This document shows, piece by piece, positions 11,437 to 22,097 of a DNA stretch of 64,000 bases. Origin of the DNA: Nissolia schottii (taxonomy: Eukaryota > Streptophyta > Magnoliopsida > Fabales > Fabaceae); assembly GCA_003254905.1 (NCBI GenBank), contig QANU01021372.1:6449-70448 (forward strand), given 5' to 3'. The notes below the pieces were generated by a model that was not told the origin of the DNA, made no database searches, and saw only the letters and a list, made by a program, of their open reading frames with translations. The translations under genes and the position numbers were made by a program. Positions within the stretch are counted from its first letter, which is position 1, and each line of letters starts with the position of its first letter.

Positions 11437-14255
11437 CCTAAGGTGGATTGACTAAATCATAGACTTGGTTCAAGTACATGGAGTCCATTTCAGACTTAAT
11501 GGCTTCTAGCCATTTTGAAGAATCTATATCAGATATAGCTTCCTCTTAAGTAATGCAATAATCTCTATGATCATTATTTCCATGTATGAACAACTCTTGC
11601 ACATTATCATGGAAATTATGGTATATCACGAGTGTTTGAATTACCCTACTTGACCTTCGAGGTTATGTGTCAATATCATTTGGAATGAGTTCTCTTACTA
11701 GTTTATCAGTGTCCATAGTGTCAGACACTTGATCTATTTGTTGGGTTGATGACTATTCATCTAGTTTTATTTCCTTTTCAATGCCTTTTTCTTGAATGAA
11801 TTCTCTTTCAAGGTAGCATCTCTACTGATGACAACTCTTTGTTCATTGGGAATATAAAATTAATATCCAAAGATATCAACTAGATAACCTACAAATATGA
11901 CTTTTAGGGACCGAGTTTTCAATTTGTCGGTGTTCAATTTCTTAATGAAGGTTGGACAACCCCATATCTTAACATGTTTAAAACTGGGGTTCCTACCATT
12001 CCATATTTCAAATGGAGTAATAGGAACTGACTTGGATGGAATTCTATTTAGAATATAGCAAGTGGTATGTAATGCATGTCCCCATAAAAAAATGGGAAGA
12101 TCTATATAACTCATCATAAACCGCACCATGTCTAACAAAGTACGATTTCTCCTTTCTAAAACTCCATTTAATTGTGGTGTTCATGCATGGAGGACTACGG
12201 TGTGAAATAATGTCATGCAACTTAAGAAATTCATCAAATCTTCTACTTAAGTACTATCCTCCTCGATCAAATCGAAGAGTTTTGATGTCCTTTCCTTGTT
12301 TTTATACTTCTGGTTTGAATTCCTTGAAGTTTTCAAATAATTCATGCTTATGCTTCATAAGATAAACATATCCATACTTAGAAAAATCATTAGTGAAGGT
12401 ATAAAGTACAAATATCCACCTCTATCCATTGTACTGAATGAAACACATACATCACTATGTACAAGCTCTAAAACTTCCTTGGCCCTTTCCATTTGTTAAC
12501 AAATGGAGACCTAGTCATCTTGCCTTGAAGACATGACTTACAAGTTGGAGTGGGCTCAAACCCAAAGGAACTAATATTTCCATCTTCTCCAACATGCTAA
12601 TCTTATCCTCTCTGACATGACTTAGTCTTACATGCCAAAGTTGTTTGAGACTAGGGGTTGAATTGGATAATACATTCATTTTGGCTCTCCTAGGAGATGT
12701 TTTGGTTTTAGTGCTCAAGGAATAAAGCCTATCGTGTAAGTAACCAACGGCAACAACATTATTTCCAAAATGAATGTTGCAAACGTTATCCTTAAAGTCA
12801 AAATAATGATCAACTTTAGTGAAACTAAAATTGAGATGATGTTTTAATATGCATTTGGTAAAAATAAATCACGATTCAAAAACATAACATGATTATTCAT
12901 TAATAATAAAGAATTTGACCTAACGGCCTTGGCCGCACCATTTGCTCCATTGCCTATCTTCAAGGTCACTTCATTCCTCCCAAGGATTCTACTGCTCGCT
13001 AGTTCTCACAAAGAGGTATAAATGTGAAACTTACACCCACATCAAGAACCCATGCAGTATATGAGCTATATGGACTATCAGATTTAAAATAACAAGAAAT
13101 GGGCATGCCTTCTGAAAACATGCACTATCTTTTACCTGCCTTAAATTCTTACAAACAATGAGGGAAAATTCTCTTCCAATGTCCATCTTTACCATAGTGG
13201 AAACATTTTCCTTTATCTACAACTTCTTTATACTTCTATGGCTCTTAATACCAATAGAGCAGGTTGTGGAGTGTCCTGAACACATCAATACATTATGAAC
13301 TTGAAACAATTTTCAAGATGCAAACCAACCATCAAAATCAGACCAATAAGCCAATTTATGTTGAGTATGTTAGCGAGTGGGTTTAATGATTTCATATGCA
13401 ATAATATTGCAGAAAATAACAAGATTATTTAGTGTATAATATATGTATCCATCGTAATGATCATGGCCTTATAATCAGAATGATCTCCCACTAATTTTGT
13501 GGATAAATACTTCTGAAATAGGAAAAATGAATCTGAGTCGGGTTAAATACCTGGTGGGTGATTGAATTCTTATAAAATACTAACCCTCCTGGGGTACATC
13601 AATTCTTAGAGAATTAATTTCCTTTAAGTGAACAACTTCTTGTTCAACACATCTCATGCACAAATCAATCTTATTTGGCTCCTAGTACTTTGAATCTCAA
13701 GTACATCCATTCTTGGCCCATTTTACGTAGTTAAGTCCAACCCACTATACCTTAGATATCAATTACCTCTGGTACACCCATTCTTAGTAATTGATCATCT
13801 ATAAACATCTCATATTTTTAACAATAAACTAGAAATATCTTAACCATCTCTGCGCCCCCATGTAACCATATATAGTTGACGACAAAACCGGTTAAAATTT
13901 CTTATATATAGTTGACGACAAAACCGGTTAAAATTTCTTAGTTAATGTTTTAGTGGAGAGCCCAATTAATGTTTTAGTCCATCTTCATTAGTATCTATAC
14001 TAATTATGGAAATAGATAGATGAGATGATCTTCTGGAATAATAATGCCCAATTAGAATTTTTATGATCATGAACTATTTTAAATACTAGACTACTTTGTC
14101 ACTCATTTTCTCAACTCTTTGAGAATGAAATATCTAACAAGTATTATAGAGACTTATTCTAATAAATATATACAAATTGTGAATAAAAGAATAATAGAAT
14201 ACCATTTATTTAATAAGAATTATTCATACATATATTGTCTTTAGGACATACAATT
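11437..14255 (-). mobile_element. Ty1/copia remnant (minus strand)
   Basis: Reading the minus strand from high to low coordinates there is a probable LTR (about 14255 down to 13430, starting TGTATGTCCTAAAG). Next come a GAG zinc knuckle (CFHYGKDGHWK, near 13160-13215), the protease region (near 13000-13080), the GAG-pre-integrase block (LWHVRLSHVREDKI, near 12600-12640), integrase core (about 11860-12300) and the first residues of reverse transcriptase (KWLEAIKSEMDSM, near 11480-11520). The rest of the element and the second LTR are absent, cut at the long LTR at 11436. It is broken throughout, with many breaks, and looks old. Confidence 0.8.
13869..13940. repeat. Tandem duplication, 2 x 36 bp
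   Basis: Two perfect copies (13869-13904 and 13905-13940) of a unit starting TATATAGTTGACGACAAAAC, inside the probable LTR of the minus-strand Copia remnant. Confidence 0.9.
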
Positions 14256-14414
14256 AACATTCTCATCTTGGCTAAGGATTTCATTGAAGTCTCCCTTATG
14301 AGTCATGGTAAATCTTCCTCTTGATATTGAAAATGGTAACACGCCAAATTCTTCCTCCGTCAGGGCCAGTAGTTTCATGTCAATATATGTTAAACAGAAC
14401 TGTGCCCTAGTCAT
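14241..14414 (-). other. Unassigned 57-codon open frame beside the Copia remnant
   Basis: A minus-strand ATG-to-stop frame of 57 codons begins MTRAQFCLTY and contains TEEEFGVLPFSISRGRFTM. It overlaps the first bases of the probable Copia LTR. Its composition looks protein-like, with charged and hydrophobic residues mixed and few low-complexity runs. I do not recognise a family. It could be a fragment of a host exon carried or exposed by the Copia insertion, another element's coding remnant, or chance. No splice sites or neighbouring exons were found. Confidence 0.2.
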
Positions 14415-14622
14415 AGTTTATGCAAAAATTTAGTATATTTACAGGAACATAAGTTCTTCTTTCTCTACGCTTTTCATAATTTCATATGCATGCGGACTAG
14501 GATTGTGTTAAAATATGGGTATTTCTATTTTTATTTAATTTACTAAAAATTGAAACTCCCCTCTTCAACTCTTTTTTGTATGCTTTCCATATATTAATAA
14601 AGTTGAATTCGCTTAAGACTAG
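14415..14622. other. Short intron spacer
   Basis: AT-rich sequence between the Copia remnant and a solo LTR. It ends in ACTAG (14618-14622), the left copy of the target duplication of the next element. Confidence 0.6.
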
Positions 14623-16194
14623 TGAAACACCCCTAGCCGAATGCATATGCTCGAGTCGTACGCAAGACTCGCTAGGTTGTTTGCCTTTTGGTGATCCCTT
14701 GAGATTTTTCAAAAGTACTGGTTTTAGAAAATAACGACCCATTTTTTTTTCTTCCTGTTCCATCACATAAGTATTTTGTAACATAGGAGCCGTGAGTGCA
14801 ATAGAATAATATAACGAATGATACGGCCAGTAGGCCCAAGTCAGTGCATACATACGTTACATAAGTGGCAGGTCCTTCCTATACATACACAGAAAATAGT
14901 ATCCATATTACATAATATTACATAACCAGTACATATGTCCTAACAGTGCATTTATTCCATATACTACATCTACGACATAATCAGTTAAAAGCCTCTTCAG
15001 GGGTCCTCCTCAGGCTGAGCAACATCAGCATAATAAGAGTCATCGCCAGTTCCTGGAGCCGTAAACGAGTGGGAGTGAGAACGGTAGGTCCTCAGTGAGC
15101 AATATTCTAATCATGGCTTTTTATTCCTCGGTTATTCTCCAGGCCGCTCAGAGATTTATCTAGGTGGGCATGTAACTAACCCCCTACTGTTTATTTTCTT
15201 GGTCCTACATCCTGAGCAGCTTTATCTAATTTACTAAGTGATTAGATTACTAATCGTGTCATTACCTGGGCTTCGTGCTCTTTAATTCTGTGTTACTATC
15301 AAAGACATAATAGTCGTCTTGGGACGCTCCCTTGACGATACATAATGCATAAACATATATAGGTACATACATGCATTCATACTGGCATACATACATTCAT
15401 TCATTCATACATGTGGACATATATACTTATACTAATAGTGCATGAGGGAGTCTGGGGATCTCTTACGCGCACTATGGTTGCGTCCTGCTTAGTCCTTACA
15501 CCTTTGCAACAGTGGCCTAGGTTACAACCTCTTTCTTGCCACTATTGTATCGACCTGGTGGCGCTCTTTACCGGTATGGTAGCTAACCATGTAAGGCTCA
15601 TAGAAGGAAATCATCGAATACAATAGGTGCAACCACCCCCTAACAGGAATGGCGAGGGATCAGACCTATGAATGATCAGGTGTGGACACGCTTAGGTCGG
15701 CCCTTAGACTCGACTTGGTTCTAGTCTCTGTTTCTCTATTTCTCTCTAAGTGGGGCCCACTAATTCCTCTCTTTGCAGACCTTGGCCTGTTTTCTGTATC
15801 TTGGGCCTTGGCCCGTTGCTGTCGTACTCAAGCCTCTCTACCTGCGTTGCTTATGACCAATCCAGCTTGCCAAATTGGTGAGGGGCGTATCTATAAGACG
15901 TGCCAAGAGAATAAGGATCTTCCTAACCATATAACTAGACTCCTTAGCTACGGTCTACCGTACCAACTGGGATCGGGACCTTCCTAACTCTTCTTGGTTT
16001 CCTAGGGTTCAGTTATGATCTTTATTAGACTTTTGCGTGAGGACTTCTAGTTATCTAGGGTCCTCCTAACTCCTGCGACGGCCGTTCCTCACGATGCATG
16101 CTCTTGTTACATAAGGGTACACATAACTATGCCTGATGGATCCCATAGAACCTTTAAAAACACAAGTTTTCAGTGAGCATTCGAATGAATAGGG

Positions 16195-16345
16195 TTTTAG
16201 TATTCGATTGATTCTTTCATTCGATTAAAAAGGAATTCAATCGATTGAAATCCTTCTCAGGCTTTCATTCGATTGAAACCTCATTCATTCGATTGAAATC
16301 CCAAAATCTTTCATTCGAATTCCTTGGGAATTCAATCGAATAAAG
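16195..16345. repeat. ATTCGATTGAAA-type degenerate array inside LTR copy 1
   Basis: About eight variants of TTCATTCGATTGAAA or its complement TTCAATCGAATG are spaced over 150 bp. It occupies the zone of the LTR where other copies carry CGCTCAGCGG or 175-bp units. Confidence 0.75.
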
Positions 16346-16372
16346 CAGTGTTAAAATGGCTCCCGGGAGCAT

Positions 16373-17441
16373 TTTCTCCCAGGGGCTTCTCACCTTAACT
16401 TTTTCAATTTGCCAGTGATCCAGTCAATACAGTTATGGTTTCCAAATGCGAAAATCATCAAGATCTAATCCTCATAACTCATAGCCTATGATTTTCACAA
16501 AGTAGTTTTTCATTCACATACACCTAAATACATATAAACAATCATATAATGAACCACATAGACAGTGGCCTTAGAGTTGCCCACTTCCTATGCGGATTCG
16601 GTTTTGATAGGGTGATAGCGGAGAAAATCCTTGTTGCAGTGGTATGCTCCAAGGAATTTTCTAGAGTCCGGCAGCGCTCTTGTGATGTGCACGAACGATA
16701 CTAGAAAATGGAAAAACTGAAGGAAAGTAACAGTTTTCTGAAAGTTTCCTTTGTTTGCCTCAGGGGGCCTTTTATAGCCGTGGTCCCCTGCTTCCTCTTG
16801 ATTCTTTATTTAATTATTTATAAATTATTATTATTATATTATTATTTTATTATAATTATTTAAAATATCCTATCCCCTGTTCAATTTTGGTCACGTTTAA
16901 CTATTTNTTTCTCCCAGGGGCTTCTCACCTTAACTTTTTCAATTTGCCAGTGATCCAGTCAATACAGTTGTGGTTTCCAAATGCCAAAATCATCAAGATC
17001 TAATCCTCATAACTCATAGCCTATGATTTTCACAAAGTAGTTTTTCATTCACATACACCTAAATACATATAAACAATCATATAATGAACCACATAGACAG
17101 TGGCCTTAGAGTTGCCCACTTCCTATGCGGATTCGGTTTTGATAGGGTGATAGCGGAGAAAATCCTTGTTGCAGTGGTATGCTCCAAGGAATTTTCTAGA
17201 GTCCGGCAGCGCTCTTGTGATGTGCACGAACGATACTAGAAAATGGAAAAACTGAAGGAAAGTAACAGTTTTCTGAAAGTTTCCTTTGTTTGCCTCAGGG
17301 GGCCTTTTATAGCCGTGGTCCCCTGCTTCCTCTTGATTCTTTATTTAATTATTTATAAATTATTATTATTATATTATTATTTTATTATAATTATTTAAAA
17401 TATCCTATCCCCTGTTCAATTTTGGTCACGTTTAACTATTT
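16373..17441. repeat. 534-bp direct duplication around single N (probable assembly overlap)
   Basis: Segments 16373-16906 and 16908-17441 are the same length and almost identical, with two substitutions noticed. They meet exactly at the N at 16907. The second copy alone continues into new sequence and the first alone has unique sequence before it. This is the form of two overlapping contigs joined without merging. Confidence 0.85.
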
Positions 17442-18020
17442 CTGGCCCTCACCCGGGCCTTCGAAAAATATACCAAACATATATCCGCGATCTATAAATA
17501 TTTCCGGTCAGGATGACACATCAAAACAAGGTATCCAGGAACTTGTTTCCGTCAGCCTATCCTTCACAGATCCCTTTGGTCCCCAACCGGACTTCCGTTT
17601 ACACTGAAACTGGGCACGAACCTTGCGGTGTCTGGTGAGATCATAACTTCATAGCTTTCTTCCCAATTTAAGGGGAATAAGCCTCGTAAATAACTTTCCC
17701 TGTCCCATAATTGGGTTACTTTATAATGTCAGCTAGGCCAAAGTTATAAATTTCGCAAAAATCTTTCTAAGGGAAAGTCGGGATGTTACAACTAGTACGT
17801 GAATTTTTCAATATATAAGTATGTGAAAATATTAAAAAGTTAGAAGAGAGTTTCAATTTTTCTTTATTTTTTTTATTATTCACTTTTTCATTATATATAC
17901 TGAATTTCTTAGAAATAAACACATGGTGTTCCAATATATCATTGATGAACACAAAACTTCATGAAAGCATCACATGCTCCCATTATATTTTTGGGCATTG
18001 TAGACTTTTTTCTTTTTATA

Positions 18021-18078
18021 GCTTACTAATTTTGTTGATGGGTTATCTTGCTTACTAATTTTGTTGATGGGTTATCTT
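18021..18078 (+). repeat. 29-bp tandem duplication containing branch-point-like CTTACTAAT
   Basis: Two perfect 29-bp units (18021-18049 and 18050-18078) each contain CTTACTAAT, close to the plant branch-point consensus CTRAY. They lie 40-98 bp upstream of the 3' splice site of exon B. The duplication gives this intron two equivalent candidate branch points. Confidence 0.6.
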
Positions 18079-18118
18079 ATTTTATTTTATCTGTGTTAAT
18101 ATATATATTTTTTTGCAG

Positions 18119-18202
18119 ATCAACAAACCACATCTTCCTTTGGCATCTGGGCAGCTTTCCTTTAAAACTGCTGTCATTATTGTTGCATCGTCTTTATTTA
18201 TG
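18119..18202 (+). CDS. UbiA-family aromatic prenyltransferase, internal exon B
   Basis: This 84-nt phase-0 exon encodes INKPHLPLASGQLSFKTAVI and eight further residues, ending SSLFM. The KPHLPLASG block directly follows the NQxxDxxxD motif in homogentisate-type prenyltransferases, where it forms the loop and the start of the next helix near the diphosphate site. The exon is bordered by TTTTTTTTGCAG and GTATAG and continues exon A without a frame change. The intron before it is 9472 bp in this assembly, of which about 535 bp is probably assembly duplication. The tail of the exon is hydrophobic, as expected for a transmembrane helix. I saw no damage. Confidence 0.9.
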
Positions 18203-19270
18203 GTATAGTATATAAATTATCACAATTAGTAACTTGGATGGTCATCATGTCCCCTCAATTGTTCATTTTCACCATGTCATTAATATGCACTATTTTATTT
18301 TAATTTAAGAATAAATATGCAATTTATTCCTTAAAGTTTTTGACATCAAATAATTAAGTTCTTGAAAGGTAAAATTTGATATCATTTTAGACATTAAAAA
18401 AAACTATTTTGATCTCTTATTTGATTTATGTTTTCATTTTTCTTTTAGATTGTGTCTCAGTTTTTAAAATATTGTGAAAAGAATAGTGAATTTTGAAAAT
18501 ATAGGGTACGGTTGGTTTTGGTTTTCTTTTCTAGTTTCCATTTCTAAAATTTCCTGTTTTTAGGATGTTGTGAAAGAAACAGTGAAGACTATAAAATTTA
18601 GTTTCATGTTTTCATTTCTTATTTCACTATGTCCTTCATAAAATTCTAAAAATAGAAAATTTTAAAAATGAAAACTAAAATCCAATTTCCTATTTTCATT
18701 TCTTGTTTTCACCATTTATTTTCACAAAAATCTAAAAAATAGAAAAAAAAATTGAATATAAATAGTCCCTTTGTTGATGTCACATTTTGACTTTCAAGAA
18801 TTTATTCAATAACAAAAATCTTTTAGGACTAAATTGATGTCACATGAAAATTTCGAAAACTATGACACATGTTTACTCTTAATTTTACTACCATTTTATT
18901 TTTTCAATTACTTTGCGTAAGCTTGGAGATAAAATTATTTATTTACATTTTAGTTGTGTTAAGAATCATGATGGATCACGAAAATTACTTGAGACAAGAG
19001 ACAATAGTAACAATAACAGGAAGAATGATCGTGATAAATTGTTAAGTGTATTTTACAAGAGGTATGAGATGCCTATATATAGGATTTATACAAAGAGCTA
19101 AAACAATCTAGAATAAATATTGTAACAACCTAAATAAATATATAACAACCTAAATGTATTGTAACATATTGTTCAGTTACATATCATAACAAGTTTTATT
19201 GTAGCGAAAATGAAAATTGAAAAAAATTATGATAAAATGTTCAACCTCTTTTTTTTATTATTATTATTAT
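18203..19270 (+). other. Start of prenyltransferase intron 2, AT-rich
   Basis: AT-rich intron with no supported gene. At about 18500-18770 there are facing stretches of the TTTTCATTTCT and AAAATGAAAAC kind that could be a decayed foldback element. I could not define ends or a target duplication. Confidence 0.4.
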
Positions 19271-19446
19271 AGAGTAATGTTATATACAAAAAATTCTTAA
19301 ACATCCAACACCATCACTCATAAAAACATGGTTCCATTATGGATTTTTGTTTTTCATTATTTCTCTCCCTCTTGTGAATCTTATGCTTTTATGAGTGTAA
19401 ATATTAGAGTGTCTAAAATCCTTTAATGTACCAATAACATTATTCT
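19271..19446. mobile_element. Small MITE-like foldback element
   Basis: The ends AGAGTAATGTTAT (19271) and ATAACATTATTCT (19446) are inverse complements with one mismatch. Inner blocks CACTCATAAAA and TTTTATGAGTG also face each other. At 176 bp with no coding potential it fits a miniature inverted-repeat element. The target duplication is ambiguous because the flanks are TTAT-rich. Confidence 0.55.
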
Positions 19447-19840
19447 TTATATATGTTATGGTGATATACTTTATTGCTTATTGCAAGAGTTTGTTAAAAC
19501 ATGTGTTCTCTATTAGGTTTCTAAACCCTTTTCCTTTCTATTTCAAGATTATTTTGGGAGGGACTTTAATTGAAGTAGAAGTACAAGTTTCAATTAATTA
19601 CAAAGAATCAAAGAATAGTAAATGGTCTTCAAGTTTCAAATGGAACAATGTATTAATGGAACAATACAAAAAAATGAAACCTAATTCGCTCAACCTCGCA
19701 AAGTACTGCAAACCGGTTCGCAGGAACTAGTTTGTGGTTCTTTCGCATACTTATTTTCTATGAATTCACTCTTGAAATCATGAATGTAGCATTCAAATGA
19801 ATTCCTTCTCTAGTCCCCACAAATCTCCACTAGCGGTGAC

Positions 19841-20543
19841 CATGGTTATCAAACTCGCGAGTTTAAGTAAACTCGTGGAGCTTCCGTAAACTCAGATCGA
19901 GTTTACCTATTATTAAAAAAATATTAAAAAAATATTTTAAAAAATTATTATGCTACAAAAATATATTTAATAAAACTTGAAATTCATAAATACATTTATA
20001 TCCATAACAAAGCACAAATAAAGATGAAATATATGAGTTCTAAGTTCAATTCATACATAATACATATAACATAATACATAGTATTGACTACTGAACATCA
20101 CAAGAAGCGAATTTGTGACGATGATGTCTTCAATATAGAACACTAAAGCACAAATAGCAATGCAGGGGTCCCCCACCTTGGTGGGAAAGATCCCTGAGCA
20201 AAGGATGAAATACATACGACGGATTAGCGACGGAGCACAACGGAGCACGATTGTAGGCGCAACTGTAAATGATAACTCTAAAATACTTAAATGACCTAAA
20301 TCTAAAAACTCATAGTTATGGAAAACAATATCAAACTTGTTTTGTTTCTTAAAAAAAAAAAAAAAACCTGCCTGTGTGGTAAACTCGTAAAATCGGGAGT
20401 AAACTCGCGATTTTATGCGAGTTTACCCGAGTTTACCCGATTTTACCCAGAAACGAGTTTACATGCGAGTTAGCTCGATTTTACAACCTAAACTCGTAAA
20501 ATCGTACGATTTTACGTGTTAAATCGCGATTTTAATAACTATG
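19841..20543. mobile_element. hAT-like non-autonomous DNA transposon, 703 bp
   Basis: A perfect 8-bp direct repeat, GCGGTGAC, flanks it (19833-19840 and 20544-20551), the target length used by hAT elements. The terminal inverted repeats are imperfect over about 24 bp (CATGGTTATCAAACTCGCGA against CATAGTTATTAAAATCGCGA). Both subterminal zones are crowded with short motifs of the GAGTTTAC / GTAAACTCG and CGATTTTAC / GTAAAATCG kind in both orientations. This fits transposase-binding subterminal repeats. The right zone (20370-20540) is denser than the left (19850-19910). No transposase is encoded, so it would depend on an outside source. Superfamily assignment is inferred from target length and TIR form. 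Confidence 0.75.
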
Positions 20544-20650
20544 GCGGTGACTATGGAGGATGATGATGAATGAGTTCCTTCTCTGGATAGATTTGACCAC
20601 ATATATACAATGGAAGACATTGGAAAGAGAGAGAAAGAGAGAGAGGACAG

Positions 20651-21662
20651 TGAATTGCTTAATGGTAGCAAGTGCACGCTGTAAGTAATAGTGAGTCCTT
20701 TTGAGACTCAGGTTATCATGCCCACAAGGATTGAGTAACTACATTATTTTGGAAACACAAGAACTCTTAGTTCTTTAAGGTTTATGTTGGGTTTTTAGAA
20801 TTAATTGAGCGAATTAAAGAAAACAACTAAAAGAAAATGAAATTTAAATAACCTTGGAAGAAACGGATGAGAGAAAGAATTAGGATACTTGACTTCTGTT
20901 TCTCTAGCCTATGTTGATAGTTATTATCCTATCCACTTATGATTTTTATCATTTATTAATGGTTGAGGTTAATTAGTGGTCACTAGCCTCTCTTGAGGTC
21001 AAGTGACCTCTTAGTCAAGGTTGGCCACACTAATCTCTTAGGAGGTCTAAACCTATTCTAAGGATAATTGCCTTAATCTACCAGCCTTGCACACAACTAC
21101 ATAGATCGCAACAATCCTTCTTGATGATTTGCTCAACTAATAGTTTGCCTAACCTAGTTTTATCTCACAATCTCTCTCTCTTAGGTCTCATGCGAAGATA
21201 CAAAACATTTATGTGGTGATCAAGCACATAAACATTGCAACAAATATATATTAGCAAAAATGATAAATACCTCAATTGGATAAATATAATCTTTACAACA
21301 TAGTCAATGGAGAACTTCAATCCATGCCCTAACTAGATAAAATTTAGTTCATGAAAGGAGAAGGAATTACAAGCATAGAGAGAAAGAAGGATAGAAACAT
21401 CAGATAATTACAATTGGAGGAACCCACGATTGATCAGAATGATCAATGGAGTTTCCTTGTATGTTCTAGCTCTCATAAGGTTTCTTCTACACTCTCGTAG
21501 GGTTCCTTGTATGTTAAAAGTTAATTTTTGTTTTTTTTTATCTATACAAGTAAATAAAGAGAATTTCCCATTTTTGTGTCCAATTTTCCTCCTTTTTTTA
21601 CCATTATTCACTCTCACATTTTAGCTAGTTATTTAACCTACTCTACAGTTAGTTTTTTTTTT
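20651..21662 (-). mobile_element. Athila/Tat-like Ty3/gypsy LTR, distal copy
   Basis: In minus orientation it is about 80-85% similar by eye to 27668-28450. Shared blocks include AGTAATAGTGAGTCCTTTT, AATTAAAGAAAACAA and ACAAAACATTTAT. Its sense 3' end (GCTTAATGG side, near 20651) matches the segment beside the primer-binding site at 23564. After about 21505 it continues with sequence matching 29500-29640, so it lacks the roughly 1 kb that the other copy has at 28440-29510. It runs into an assembly gap at 21663. Confidence 0.6.
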
Positions 21663-22097
21663 NNNNNNNNNNNNNNNNNNNNNNNNNNNNNNNNNNNNNN
21701 NNNNNNNNNNNNNNNNNNNNNNNNNNNNNNNNNNNNNNNNNNNNNNNNNNNNNNNNNNNNNNNNNNNNNNNNNNNNNNNNNNNNNNNNNNNNNNNNNNNN
21801 NNNNNNNNNNNNNNNNNNNNNNNNNNNNNNNNNNNNNNNNNNNNNNNNNNNNNNNNNNNNNNNNNNNNNNNNNNNNNNNNNNNNNNNNNNNNNNNNNNNN
21901 NNNNNNNNNNNNNNNNNNNNNNNNNNNNNNNNNNNNNNNNNNNNNNNNNNNNNNNNNNNNNNNNNNNNNNNNNNNNNNNNNNNNNNNNNNNNNNNNNNNN
22001 NNNNNNNNNNNNNNNNNNNNNNNNNNNNNNNNNNNNNNNNNNNNNNNNNNNNNNNNNNNNNNNNNNNNNNNNNNNNNNNNNNNNNNNNNNNNNNNNN
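21663..22097. other. Assembly gap (435 N)
   Basis: Unknown bases. The flanking sequence belongs to the same gypsy-like element on both sides, matching 29500-29640 on the left and 29790-30040 on the right. The missing part is probably element-internal. Confidence 0.95.

Larger units (their letters stand above)
14623..17790 (-). mobile_element. Solo long LTR, Tekay/Del-like, copy 1
   Basis: It starts TGAAACACCCC and ends GGGATGTTACA on the + strand, so the sense strand is minus. A perfect 5-bp target duplication, ACTAG, flanks it at 14618-14622 and 17791-17795. A single LTR-length unit with TG...CA ends, one target duplication and no GAG/POL is what LTR-LTR recombination leaves behind. A sense TATA box (rc of TTTATAGCC) lies near 16792 and again near 17312. 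About 534 bp is duplicated around an N at 16907 and is probably artefactual, so the real length is near 2.6 kb. It contains an ATTCGATTGAAA-type array at about 16195-16345 and short CATT/CATA runs at about 15370-15410. Confidence 0.85.
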
